From positions 1 through 6,475 of the forward strand of contig QHOM01000191.1 of assembly GCA_003218785.1 (NCBI GenBank): a stretch of DNA of 6,475 nucleotides, given 5' to 3'. This DNA is from Verrucomicrobiota bacterium (GTDB lineage Bacteria; Verrucomicrobiota; Verrucomicrobiia; Chthoniobacterales; UBA10450). The first letter of the stretch is position 1, and each line of letters begins with the position of its first letter. A model generated the notes under the pieces. The model was not told the origin of the DNA, made no database searches, and saw only the letters and a list, made by a program, of their open reading frames with translations. This document shows positions 1-5,851 of the stretch, piece after piece. The translations under genes and the position numbers were made by a program.

Positions 1-887
1 TCCATCGCCGACGGGCGATGCATGAATGTGGGCGGCCCAAGCGCTGGTTCGCCGGGATAACCGAAATATAAATACGAGCTCAGATCGTGATCGAACTTCT
101 GCGAGAAGCTTATCGACAATTCGTCGAACAAATCATGGGGATGTTGCCGATCGTGCAGCGGTTGATCGTGCCACGATTCACCAGTTTGAAACAAAAGCGG
201 ATAGCCTCGGCCCTGCTCGGTTAGTGGATCGAGGCTCATCATCAGGCGCGCGCCGAACTGCGCGCTGCTGCCGAACGGGTGCGAGTACATTCCCATTATC
301 CAGTTGGGAGCATCGATCCGATCGTCGCCCCGCCGCGTGCTTACGTTCGTGTAGCGCGGAAAAATTGCGCCATGCAACATCAACATGTCGGCTCCGAACA
401 TGAACATTTTGCCATACATCGGCGTGGAATCCGGGAGCCAGCTTGTGCCCGAGCCCTCGCGGCTCATCGGATCGGCAATGTCCAGCGACGATTGCATCGA
501 CATCCCTGCCGCGCCGGAGCCATGCGAAGGCGGGGGCATCTCGTGGGCACCGTGGTCATGATGCAGCATCGCCTCGCCGTTCGCATCGTGCATTACGTGT
601 CCTGAGTTCGATGTCGAGTGTTGGATGTTGGATGTTGAGCGTTTCGTGTCTTTCATCGGCACGAGTTTCATCCCGCATTTTGGGCAGTTGCCCGGATGAT
701 TCATCACGACTTCAGGATGCATGGGGCAGGTGTATTTTTGTTTTTTCTCTTGCTCGCTTGCCGCACCGGAGCTTTGCGAAGGCGGGTGCCCGTGCTCCAG
801 GCGATTGCGGTCAATCGCCCCTACCTGTGCGCTGACGCTTATTGCGAGCGCAATTGCTGTCGTCAAAATTAGAATTCGTTGTTTCAC
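1..887 (-). CDS. Exported heavy-metal-binding-domain protein with predicted envelope barrel domain (3' end beyond window)
   Basis: The frame is open from a GTG at 887 to the left edge (295 residues, C-terminus missing). An in-frame TAA lies just upstream of the GTG, and the next residues form a signal peptide (KQR, a hydrophobic stretch, then VSA before Q21), so GTG is the best start; no Shine-Dalgarno is visible. Residues 52-78 form a short heavy-metal-binding domain (YTCPMHPEV ... CPKCGMKLVPM; likely ligands C54, H57, C68, C71), as in copper/cobalt efflux proteins. Residues 97-130 are a His/Met-rich linker. From about residue 139 comes a conserved-looking aromatic domain (MYGKMFMFGADMLMLHG, DAPNW, DPLTEQGRGYPLLFQTGE, DRQHPHDLFDELS, YPGEPALGPPTFMHRPSAM). 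From memory this resembles uncharacterised envelope proteins found near metal-efflux genes. A metal-handling role in the periplasm or outer membrane is inferred. The linkers contain dispersed repeat pieces read in frame. Confidence 0.85.
   Translation of the reverse strand, partial: MKQRILILTTAIALAISVSAQVGAIDRNRLEHGHPPSQSSGAASEQEKKQKYTCPMHPEVVMNHPGNCPKCGMKLVPMKDTKRSTSNIQHSTSNSGHVMHDANGEAMLHHDHGAHEMPPPSHGSGAAGMSMQSSLDIADPMSREGSGTSWLPDSTPMYGKMFMFGADMLMLHGAIFPRYTNVSTRRGDDRIDAPNWIMGMYSHPFGSSAQFGARLMMSLDPLTEQGRGYPLLFQTGESWHDQPLHDRQHPHDLFDELSISFSQKFDHDLSSYLYFGYPGEPALGPPTFMHRPSAM
507..533 (-). repeat. 27-bp direct repeat, copy 2, inside the metal-binding gene
   Basis: This copy matches the one at 759-785 at 24 of 27 bases and is read in the same frame, giving PPSHGSGAA at residues 119-127. 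It lies just after the metal-binding domain, in the His/Met-rich linker. Confidence 0.8.
606..638 (-). repeat. STSNIQHSTSN-coding short tandem repeat
   Basis: On the plus strand this reads as repeated GTTGGAT-like units (TGTTGGATGTTGGATGTTGA). Within the minus-strand gene it encodes STSNIQHSTSN at residues 84-94, directly after the metal-binding domain. From general knowledge, this type of repeat is scattered through many Verrucomicrobiota and Planctomycetota genomes, mostly outside genes. Confidence 0.7.
759..785 (-). repeat. 27-bp direct repeat, copy 1, inside the metal-binding gene
   Basis: This copy pairs with 507-533 (24/27 identical, differences at three bases) and encodes PPSQSSGAA at residues 35-43, before the metal-binding domain. 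The two copies therefore bracket that domain in frame. The sequence has partial dyad symmetry around GGAGCT. Confidence 0.8.
800..824 (-). repeat. Hairpin arm of the TGTAG-type repeat, inside the metal-binding gene
   Basis: An 8-bp perfect stem, GGCGATTG (800-807) and CAATCGCC (812-819), encloses a 4-base loop and is followed by CCTAC. On the coding strand this gives GTAGGGGC plus the hairpin, like the left arm of the intergenic repeats at 913-976 and 2835-2895. It encodes VGAIDRNRL at residues 22-30, immediately after the signal-peptide cleavage site. Confidence 0.65.
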
Positions 888-912
888 GACGAGTTAAAGT
901 TGGTTTGAACTC

Positions 913-976
913 TGTAGAGGCAGCCGTGTCGGCTGCGGCGGTATGCGCAAATGCAGGCGGCACGCCTGCCGCTACA
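913..976. repeat. 64-bp TGTAG...CTACA double-hairpin repeat
   Basis: The ends are TGTAG and CTACA. The first hairpin is GCAGCCG (920-926), loop TGT, CGGCTGC (930-936). The second is GCAGGCG (953-959), loop GCA, CGCCTGC (963-969). The centre holds AAATG. The same plan with different stem sequences recurs at 2835-2895. It occupies the space between the small Cys-rich gene and the metal-binding-domain gene. No transposase is present, so it is a non-coding dispersed repeat; a role in transcript ends or stability is possible but not shown. Confidence 0.8.
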
Positions 977-986
977 GTAGAAGATT

Positions 987-1010
987 CGCGATCGCGAGTG
1001 TGCGATCGCG
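987..1010 (-). terminator. Strong hairpin right after the small Cys-rich gene, possible terminator
   Basis: CGCGATCGC (987-995) and GCGATCGCG (1002-1010) form a perfect 9-bp GC-rich stem with a 6-base loop. It begins directly after the TAA of the minus-strand gene (1011-1013). In the direction of transcription it is followed by AATCTTCT, which is only weakly T-rich, so it may act as a terminator, an attenuator or an RNA-stabilising 3' end. Each arm contains GCGATCGC. Confidence 0.5.
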
Positions 1011-1454
1011 TTAGGCGAGAATCGGCGGAGCGTGAGTGAGAAGGCTCCGCTGCAAGATCAATTCGGCGAAAGAGTGCGCGCCAGGCGGTCCGGTATCGAG
1101 AAATAAGGGCGCCAGTGTCGTTTGTAAATACGCAGTGACGAGCGTGTGCTCACCACGGTAAAGATCGGCATTGGAAAATTTCGCGTCGTCGCGGGCCCAG
1201 CTTTTCGTTACAACAGGAACGACCCCGCGCAACGTCTTGCAGCATTGAGTCCCAGGTAGCGGCGGCTGAGACCTTGCGGGTTTGGAATGAAATGGGCACG
1301 CGCTTTCCGTTTCGTGGACTGGAGACGCAATCGCGCCGAACGCGCAATGATTCGAAATTACCAGCCACGAGCAAATGACAGTCGCAACGGTCATAGCTCG
1401 ACCGAAATTCCATCGCACCATTAAACTCATCCCAGCATCCAATCGGTTACGCAT
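1011..1454 (-). CDS. Small exported Cys/His protein of unknown function
   Basis: The protein has 147 residues. The N-terminus has a basic stretch (residues 14-19) followed by a hydrophobic segment (about 21-43, ending AFGAIA), so it is probably exported. ATG 1454 is chosen because it starts nine bases after the MFS stop; M9 (1430) would also leave a normal signal peptide. The mature part has CPFH (53-56) and CC (71-72), possible metal or disulfide residues, and a C-terminal part LDTGPPGAHSFAELILQRSL (119-138) followed by LTHAPPILA. From memory, similar tails occur in unnamed verrucomicrobial proteins near metal-efflux genes. It shares orientation and tight spacing with the upstream MFS gene, so the two are probably cotranscribed. 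A role in metal sensing or binding is inferred only. Confidence 0.75.
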   Translation of the reverse strand: MRNRLDAGMSLMVRWNFGRAMTVATVICSWLVISNHCAFGAIASPVHETESACPFHSKPARSQPPLPGTQCCKTLRGVVPVVTKSWARDDAKFSNADLYRGEHTLVTAYLQTTLAPLFLDTGPPGAHSFAELILQRSLLTHAPPILA

Positions 1455-1463
1455 CGCAAACGC

Positions 1464-2774
1464 TCAAATATTTTCTTTTGGCGAGTCGATGAGCGGCCCG
1501 ACTGTGCTCGAGGCGATTCCTTCTGGCGACATAGTTTCGCCGGGTTCGATCGGTTGGTCGCTCGGCTGGCCGAACTGCGGTTGCTCTACGCGCGTCGCCA
1601 ATAGCATCGCTGTGAACAGCAACACGGCTGCGAAATAATATGGCGCGCCAGGCACATAAAACGAATGTTTCGGATTGATGAACCAGGCGAATATTCCCGA
1701 GAACAGGAACGGCCCGATGACGAATGCGATCGAGCGCAGGCTTTGGATCGCTCCTTGCAATTCACCCTGCTCCCGTTCGCTCACACGATGAGTCATCATT
1801 CCCTGCGCCGCAGGGAATGAAATATTCCACATCGAAATCACGGGGATCGAAGCAATGTAAAGCCCGCCGGTTCGAGCCAGACCGGCAATGACCATTCCGA
1901 CTGCGCCGAAAAATTGGCCGATGTAAAGTGTGCGCCGTTCACCAAGCCACGCTACAACTCGTCCGGTGAGCCCGCCGGAAATAGCTGCCGTGAACGCGCC
2001 AACTACCGCGAGTGAAATGCCAATCGTAGTTTGGTTCCAAGCGTAACGATAAATCGCGTAGAGCGCCCAGATGACAAAAACTTCGTGCGAGACGTAGGCG
2101 AGAAATTGGAGCGTGGCGAGTTTCCACAATTCGGAATGTGACCGGAGTAAAACGAGCGAGCCAATCGGATTGGCGCGGCGCAACGTGAATTCTTTGCGAT
2201 GTTCGTGTCGCAGCGATTCCGGCACGAAAATGTAACCGTAGAGCCAATTCGCCAGACTAAACCCGGCCGCGACCCAGAACGGTAAACGCGGACTGAAGTC
2301 CCCAAGTGGACCACCAATTCCTGGACCAAGAATAAAACCCAGACCAAACGCGACGCCAATCATCCCAAAAGCGCCGGCACGTTTTTCTTTCGGAACGACG
2401 TCGGCAATATACGCCATGGCCGTTGGAATGCTCGAGGCGGTAATGCCGGAAATGATGCGGCCAAGAAAGAGCCAGCCGATCGTCGGCGAAAGCGCCATCA
2501 CAATGTAATCCAAGCCAAGCCCGAGGTTCGACAACAAGATTACCGGTCGTCGTCCAAACCGGTCCGACAACACACCCAGGACTGGTGAAAAGAAAAACTG
2601 CATCAGGGCGAAAACAGTGCCGAAAATGCCAAGCCACGTTGCTGCACTGGTCGGTTTGCCGCCGAGAAAGTTCAAAATGAGCTTCGGCAAAACGGGAGCA
2701 ATCAAGCCAAGCGCGAGCATGTCGAGCATGACCGTGATGAAAATAAAAACAACCGCTGCTTTGCGTGCTTTCAT
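1464..2774 (-). CDS. TetA-like major facilitator superfamily drug exporter
   Basis: An inner-membrane proton-driven exporter of the TCR/Tet branch. Numbering from the ATG at 2774 gives 436 residues; an in-frame TTG at 2786 would add four. ATG is preferred because TTG abuts the repeat at 2788; neither has a clear Shine-Dalgarno. Visible signatures are an N-terminal helix with LGLIAPVLPKLI, loop motif GVLSDRFGRRPVI (about 67-79), LGRIISGITAS (104-114), the helix-5 motif IGVAFGLGFILGPGIGGP (139-156), FVPESLR, a weaker second-half loop motif TGRVVAWLGERR (about 270-281), and REQGELQGAIQSLRSIAF near helix 10. Twelve membrane segments are expected. The last 35-40 residues are a polar, Pro/Ser-rich tail beyond the usual TetA end. 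The substrate cannot be read from sequence; tetracycline resistance is not implied. It heads a minus-strand run with the small Cys-rich gene. Confidence 0.92.
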   Translation of the reverse strand: MKARKAAVVFIFITVMLDMLALGLIAPVLPKLILNFLGGKPTSAATWLGIFGTVFALMQFFFSPVLGVLSDRFGRRPVILLSNLGLGLDYIVMALSPTIGWLFLGRIISGITASSIPTAMAYIADVVPKEKRAGAFGMIGVAFGLGFILGPGIGGPLGDFSPRLPFWVAAGFSLANWLYGYIFVPESLRHEHRKEFTLRRANPIGSLVLLRSHSELWKLATLQFLAYVSHEVFVIWALYAIYRYAWNQTTIGISLAVVGAFTAAISGGLTGRVVAWLGERRTLYIGQFFGAVGMVIAGLARTGGLYIASIPVISMWNISFPAAQGMMTHRVSEREQGELQGAIQSLRSIAFVIGPFLFSGIFAWFINPKHSFYVPGAPYYFAAVLLFTAMLLATRVEQPQFGQPSDQPIEPGETMSPEGIASSTVGPLIDSPKENI

Positions 2775-2787
2775 TAAGATCGACAAC

Positions 2788-2834
2788 TGTAGAGGCGGCC
2801 AGGTTTACCGCAAAACTGAAATGATGCAGGCGGT
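2788..2834. repeat. Truncated TGTAG-type repeat unit
   Basis: It starts with TGTAGAGGCGG and contains GAAATGATGCAGGCGG, which match the left end and centre of the 913-976 element, but the first hairpin is degenerate (CCAGGTTTACCGC) and the right arm with CTACA is missing. The next, complete unit begins at 2835, as if it had replaced or been inserted into this one. Its left end is one base from the alternative TTG start of the MFS gene. Confidence 0.65.
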
Positions 2835-2895
2835 TGTAGCGGCGGTTGTGTCAACCGCAAACCAAATGAAGGCGCTTGGCACAAGCGCCTCTACA
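2835..2895. repeat. 61-bp TGTAG...CTACA double-hairpin repeat
   Basis: This is a complete unit: TGTAG, hairpin GCGGTTG (2842-2848) loop TGT CAACCGC (2852-2858), centre CCAAATG, hairpin AGGCGCTTG (2870-2878) loop GCA CAAGCGCCT (2882-2890), CTACA. It has the same plan and loops as 913-976 but different stems that still pair. It fills most of the divergent spacer between the MFS and SET genes, so any promoter for the SET gene must lie in or beside it (a weak TTGGCA-16-TAATCT candidate spans its right end). Confidence 0.8.
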
Positions 2896-2915
2896 ACTAA
2901 TCTGTCGCTTAAGTC

Positions 2916-3556
2916 ATGATACCACTTTCCTATCGTTCGCCCAAAACGGAGGTGCGCGAGAGTAAGATCCATGGACACGGACTGTTTGCTACGGCTGATA
3001 TTGCCAAAGACGAGGTCGTCGCGGTGAAAGGCGGCCACATTATTTCACGCGAGCAACTGCGAGGGAAAATCACGCCCCGGTTCGGCCCGGTGGAAATCCA
3101 GATCGACGACAACTTCCTCATCGCACCGACAACGCAAAAGGAACGCGAGTCGTCGATTCGAATCACTCCTGCAACGCAAACCTCGGAATGCGCGGACAGA
3201 TCACTTTTGTTGCGATTCGCAACATCCACGCAGGCGAAGAACTCACTCACGATTGGGCGATGACCGATAACGATGATTATTCGGTCGAATGCAAATGCGG
3301 AGCACCCAACTGCCGGAAAATTCTCACCCGCAAAGATTGGCAGCGCCCCGACCTGCAAGCGCGGTATGCCGGTTACTTCTCAGCTTATCTCGCGGACAAG
3401 ATTGCCCGCCGCCGCTTGACTCATGAAATTCTTCCTTACCATGTTTTTCGCCAGCGTCGCGCGCATCCTTGCCCAGACGCCGGCCGATCAAAGCGTCGCA
3501 GTTCTCCAAGCCGAGCGCGACGGATGCGCAGCGTATTTGCGAGGCGAGGCAGATAA
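2916..3556 (+). pseudogene. SET-domain lysine methyltransferase, frameshifted
   Basis: SET enzymes move a methyl group from SAM to protein lysines. The first frame (from ATG 2916) gives residues 1-82 with the opening SET motif SKIHGHGLFATADI, then GGHIISREQL and DDNFLIAPTTQKERESSIR. The core motif NHSCNANLG, however, starts at 3161 in another frame, which continues MRGQITFVAIRNIHAGEELT, HDW, the post-SET cysteines CKCGAPNCRKIL and DWQRPDLQARYAGYFSAYL. The net change is one base lost, or 4 or 7, at about 3160; seven would also supply the two residues usually found between R and NHSC. Left alone, frame one stops at 3263. The second frame has no stop until 3556 and overlaps the next gene by 134 bases, whereas a TGA at 3417-3419 in the original frame would end a normal protein of about 168 residues just before that gene. 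This could be a true pseudogene or a sequencing error; no slippery heptamer supports programmed frameshifting. Confidence 0.85.
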
Positions 3557-3857
3557 GATCGCAAACTTTCTAACCGATGATTACACGCTAACAAACTCAA
3601 AGGGTAAAATCAGCACGGCAGCAGACGATATCGAAGACGCGAAGAGCGGCAGGGTCCATTACGAGGTTTTCGAAAACTACGATATGAAAGTGAGGCTTTA
3701 CGGCGGTCACACTGGGATTGTGACGGGTAAGACAAAAGTGAAAGGAACCGCTGAGGGCAAACCGATCGACATCGTCGTTCAGTTTACGGATACGTTCGTG
3801 AAACAACGCGACCAGTGGCGTCTCGCTGCGGGTCATGTCTCGCGCTTGAAGGAATAG
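3423..3857 (+). CDS. Exported DUF4440/SnoaL-like (NTF2-fold) protein
   Basis: The protein has 144 residues. The N-terminus MKFFLTMFFASVARILAQ is a likely signal peptide, which supports ATG 3423; no clear Shine-Dalgarno precedes it. Residues about 24-140 follow the DUF4440/NTF2-like pattern: a first helix VAVLQAERDGCAAYLRGEAD, then LTDDYTLTNSKGKIST, a middle YEVFENYDMKVRLYGGHTGI, VTGKTKVKG, and a last strand QFTDTFVKQRDQWRLAAGHV (119-138). Such cone-shaped small domains bind ligands or act as subunits of enzymes, but this family gives no specific reaction and none is claimed. Location is probably periplasmic. It follows the SET gene, overlapping only the read-through frame created by that gene's lesion, so the two were probably once tightly spaced or coexpressed. 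Confidence 0.85.
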   Translation: MKFFLTMFFASVARILAQTPADQSVAVLQAERDGCAAYLRGEADKIANFLTDDYTLTNSKGKISTAADDIEDAKSGRVHYEVFENYDMKVRLYGGHTGIVTGKTKVKGTAEGKPIDIVVQFTDTFVKQRDQWRLAAGHVSRLKE

Positions 3858-4049
3858 GCGTCGATGGGCCGGGCACGGAATGCGCCGCCGAACTGCTTAT
3901 TCACGAAAAACTGACTCAGCGCCACAAGTCCAAGGCCGTCAAGCGGACTGCCTAAGCACAGTCGAAAAGGCATGCATCTCTTGAAGCGCTTTGCGCAGGA
4001 ATAATGGTTCAGTTTGACGTCGAACAAGCGCGGCTGATTGTCTGCGCCA
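3858..4049. other. Intergenic spacer with no supported gene
   Basis: These 192 bases between the DUF4440-like and TonB-like genes show no recognisable protein, RNA or repeat. A minus-strand open frame (4147-3833) crosses it but overlaps both neighbours and has no recognisable domain. No convincing promoter or terminator was seen. Confidence 0.5.
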
Positions 4050-4421
4050 ATGAAGCGTGCCCTCGCCGTTTTGAGCTTGCTATGTTGCGCACTGGCGAAC
4101 GGGAAGTCGCAAACGCTCGACACTGTGCGCGCCAAAAGAATGGCCATTTATGCCCCTCCTCCTGAATACCCTATGGCGGCTCGCCAAAGAGGTTGGGTCG
4201 GAAGCGGCGTTTTCGCATGCAATCTTCGCCCCGATGGTACCGTGTCATCGGTGGATGTACTGCAAAGCACCGGTCATGGTATCCTCGATCAAGCAGGGAT
4301 TTCGGCGTTCCGGCAATGGCGATTGCGATCCGGAGGGTCTAAAGTTGTAAAAATACCGCTAAGATTTACGATGGGACACGGGGTACGTCACAGGATGGCT
4401 GGCGCGGTCATCTCAGACTGA
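4050..4421 (+). CDS. Small exported TonB C-terminal-domain protein
   Basis: The start is taken at ATG 4050 (123 residues) because MKRALAVLSLLCCALANGKS is a good signal peptide or N-terminal anchor; an in-frame TTG at 4038 would add MSAP in front. Residues 34-108 match the TonB C-terminal domain: YAPPPEYPMAARQRGWVGSG, the strand V-F-A-C-NLRPDGTVSSV, LQSTGHGILDQAG, the WRL segment, and VKIPLRF. Full TonB proteins carry a membrane anchor and a long Pro-rich periplasmic spacer; both the spacer and an ExbB/ExbD context are missing here. It is therefore better seen as a stand-alone TonB-like domain protein than as a working energy transducer. C57 inside the domain is unusual. The gene ends 39 bases from the convergent ahcY gene. 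Confidence 0.82.
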   Translation: MKRALAVLSLLCCALANGKSQTLDTVRAKRMAIYAPPPEYPMAARQRGWVGSGVFACNLRPDGTVSSVDVLQSTGHGILDQAGISAFRQWRLRSGGSKVVKIPLRFTMGHGVRHRMAGAVISD

Positions 4422-4460
4422 GCTACTACGCAATACTTCGTCGGCTCGACGCCCGACAGC

Positions 4461-5795
4461 TTAGTAACGATAATGCTCTGACTTGAACGGGCCGTCGATT
4501 GGCACGCCGAGGTAATCGGCTTGCTGTTGCGTCAGCTTCGTCAGTTTGACGCCGATCTTTTTCAAGTGCAGGCGCGCGACTTCTTCGTCGAGTTTTTTCG
4601 GCAAAACGTAAACGCCAACCTTGTAAGTGTCGCGATTATTCCACACATCGAGCTGCGCAAGGACCTGGTTGGAGAATGAGTTCGACATGACGAAGCTGGG
4701 GTTGGTCTTCTTCACGCCTTTTGCTGCGTTGAGCGCATCGACCTGGATCTCGTTATCGAAGTGGCCGATGTTGGCGACGATCGCCTGATCTTTCATGCGC
4801 TCCATGTGCTTGAGCGTGATGACGTCAATGTTGCCGCTGGCTGTGATGTAAATATCGGCGCGACCAAGCGTATCTTCCACGGCCGTGACCTCGTAACCCT
4901 CCATCGCGGCCTGCAACGCGTTAATCGGATCGACCTCCGTGATAACGATACGCGCGCCCTGGCCGCGCAATGATTGCGCGCAGCCTTTGCCGACGTCGCC
5001 GTAGCCGCACACGACCGCGACTTTACCGCCGATCATGACATCAAGCGCGCGATTCAATCCATCGACCAGCGAATGTCGGCAGCCGTAGAGATTATCGAAC
5101 TTCGATTTGGTGACCGAATCGTTGACGTTGATCGCAGGAACCAGGAGCCGATTTTCTTGATGCATCTTGTAGAGGCGATGCACACCAGTCGTGGTCTCCT
5201 CGGAAACGCCTCGCCAATCCTTCACAATCTCGTGCCATCGGTAGGGATTCTCACGATGAATCTCGAGCAGCAAATCTTTGATCACCTGTTCTTCCCTGTT
5301 TGCCGATTTCGTCTTTGCCCAATCGCTGCCTTCTTCGAGCTCGTAGCCCTTGTGAATGAGTAGAGTGGCGTCCCCACCATCATCGACGACCAGTTGTGGG
5401 CCTTTGCCTTCCGGGTGTGAAATCGCCCGATAGGTGCATCGCCAGTAATCTTCCAGCGATTCGCCTTTCCACGCGAAAACGGACACGCCTGACTTGGCGA
5501 TGGCCGCCGCAGCATGATCTTGCGTTGAAAAAATGTTGCAGCTGGCCCAACGCACGCTCGCGCCAAGATCGACAAGGGTCTGGATCAGCACGGCAGTCTG
5601 GATCGTCATGTGCAACGAACCGGTGATGCGGACACCCGCGAGCGGTTTCTGTGGCGAGTACTTTTCCCGGATTGCCATGAGACCGGGCATTTCCCTTTCT
5701 GCGATAGAAATTTCCTTTTTTCCAAAGTCGGCCAACGCGATGTCGGCGACTTTGTAATCTTGTTTTGTATTTCGTTCGGTCGTTGTTGTGCTCAT
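4461..5795 (-). CDS. ahcY: Adenosylhomocysteinase with an internal deletion across the active site
   Basis: The cytoplasmic enzyme splits S-adenosylhomocysteine into adenosine and homocysteine using bound NAD, relieving product inhibition of methyltransferases. ATG 5795 starts a 444-residue protein. The expected parts are seen: GSLHMTIQTAVLI (59-71), VVDDGGDAT (136-144), EETTTGVHRLY (199-209), VNDSVTKSKFDN (224-235, with the catalytic Lys and Asp), the Rossmann loop GYGDVGKG (264-271), ANIGHFDNE (341-349) and the standard C-terminus GPFKSEHYRY. Between N365 and P366 (4701/4700) the segment normally reading roughly IKPQVD...LAEGRLVNLGCATGH is absent. About 34 residues are lost in frame, and 444 plus 34 is close to the usual length of about 478. 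The lost part includes the Asn and His equivalent to human AHCY N346 and H353, which contact the substrate and NAD, so this version is probably inactive if real. No riboswitch is visible upstream; metK lies upstream in the same orientation. Confidence 0.93.
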   Translation of the reverse strand: MSTTTTERNTKQDYKVADIALADFGKKEISIAEREMPGLMAIREKYSPQKPLAGVRITGSLHMTIQTAVLIQTLVDLGASVRWASCNIFSTQDHAAAAIAKSGVSVFAWKGESLEDYWRCTYRAISHPEGKGPQLVVDDGGDATLLIHKGYELEEGSDWAKTKSANREEQVIKDLLLEIHRENPYRWHEIVKDWRGVSEETTTGVHRLYKMHQENRLLVPAINVNDSVTKSKFDNLYGCRHSLVDGLNRALDVMIGGKVAVVCGYGDVGKGCAQSLRGQGARIVITEVDPINALQAAMEGYEVTAVEDTLGRADIYITASGNIDVITLKHMERMKDQAIVANIGHFDNEIQVDALNAAKGVKKTNPSFVMSNSFSNQVLAQLDVWNNRDTYKVGVYVLPKKLDEEVARLHLKKIGVKLTKLTQQQADYLGVPIDGPFKSEHYRY

Positions 5796-5818
5796 AAACT
5801 TTTTACAGATAGATTTCG

Positions 5819-5834
5819 TCCACAGATTTCGCAG
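5819..5834 (+). repeat. Left inverted repeat of the GxxExxY unit
   Basis: TCCACAGATTTCGCAG matches the reverse complement of 6120-6135 at 15 of 16 bases, including a perfect 12-bp core CAGATTTCGCAG (5823-5834). It lies between ahcY and the GxxExxY stop codon. Confidence 0.75.
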
Positions 5835-5851
5835 ATTATCGCAGATTATCG
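5823..5851. repeat. Short CAGATTATCG tandem repeat
   Basis: Two exact CAGATTATCG units (5832-5841, 5842-5851) follow a shorter CAGATTTCG (5823-5831). The GxxExxY stop codon (5836-5838) and its last residues DNLR are encoded by this repeat, so the repeat sets the protein's C-terminus. Similar ATCTGCG-type repeats are commonly seen beside GxxExxY genes (general knowledge). Confidence 0.7.

Noticed and set aside
26..1039. Several overlapping plus-strand open frames of 65-130 residues
   Set aside because: They are rich in Arg, Ser and Ala with no domain pattern and lie opposite the minus-strand metal-binding-domain gene and the repeat region, which explain the sequence better.
3150..3172. Programmed ribosomal frameshift in the SET gene
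   Set aside because: No slippery heptamer, stop codon at the shift site or obvious downstream stem was seen; only the short palindrome ATTCGAAT lies there. Mutation or sequence error is simpler.
3833..4147. Minus-strand 104-residue frame over the spacer before the TonB-like gene
   Set aside because: It overlaps the ends of two well-supported plus-strand genes, has no recognisable domain or signal sequence, and no start-site support.
4440..4457. Small inverted repeat GTCGG/CCGAC between the convergent TonB-like and ahcY genes
   Set aside because: A 5-bp stem with an 8-base loop and no T-run on either strand is too weak to call a terminator.
5796..5835. Possible SAH or SAM riboswitch upstream of ahcY
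   Set aside because: Only about 40 bases are available and they consist of the CAGATT-type repeat; no riboswitch core or pairing pattern is visible.
5806..5851. CRISPR-like array from repeated CAGATT units
   Set aside because: Units are only 9-10 bases, adjacent with no spacers, and no cas genes are present.
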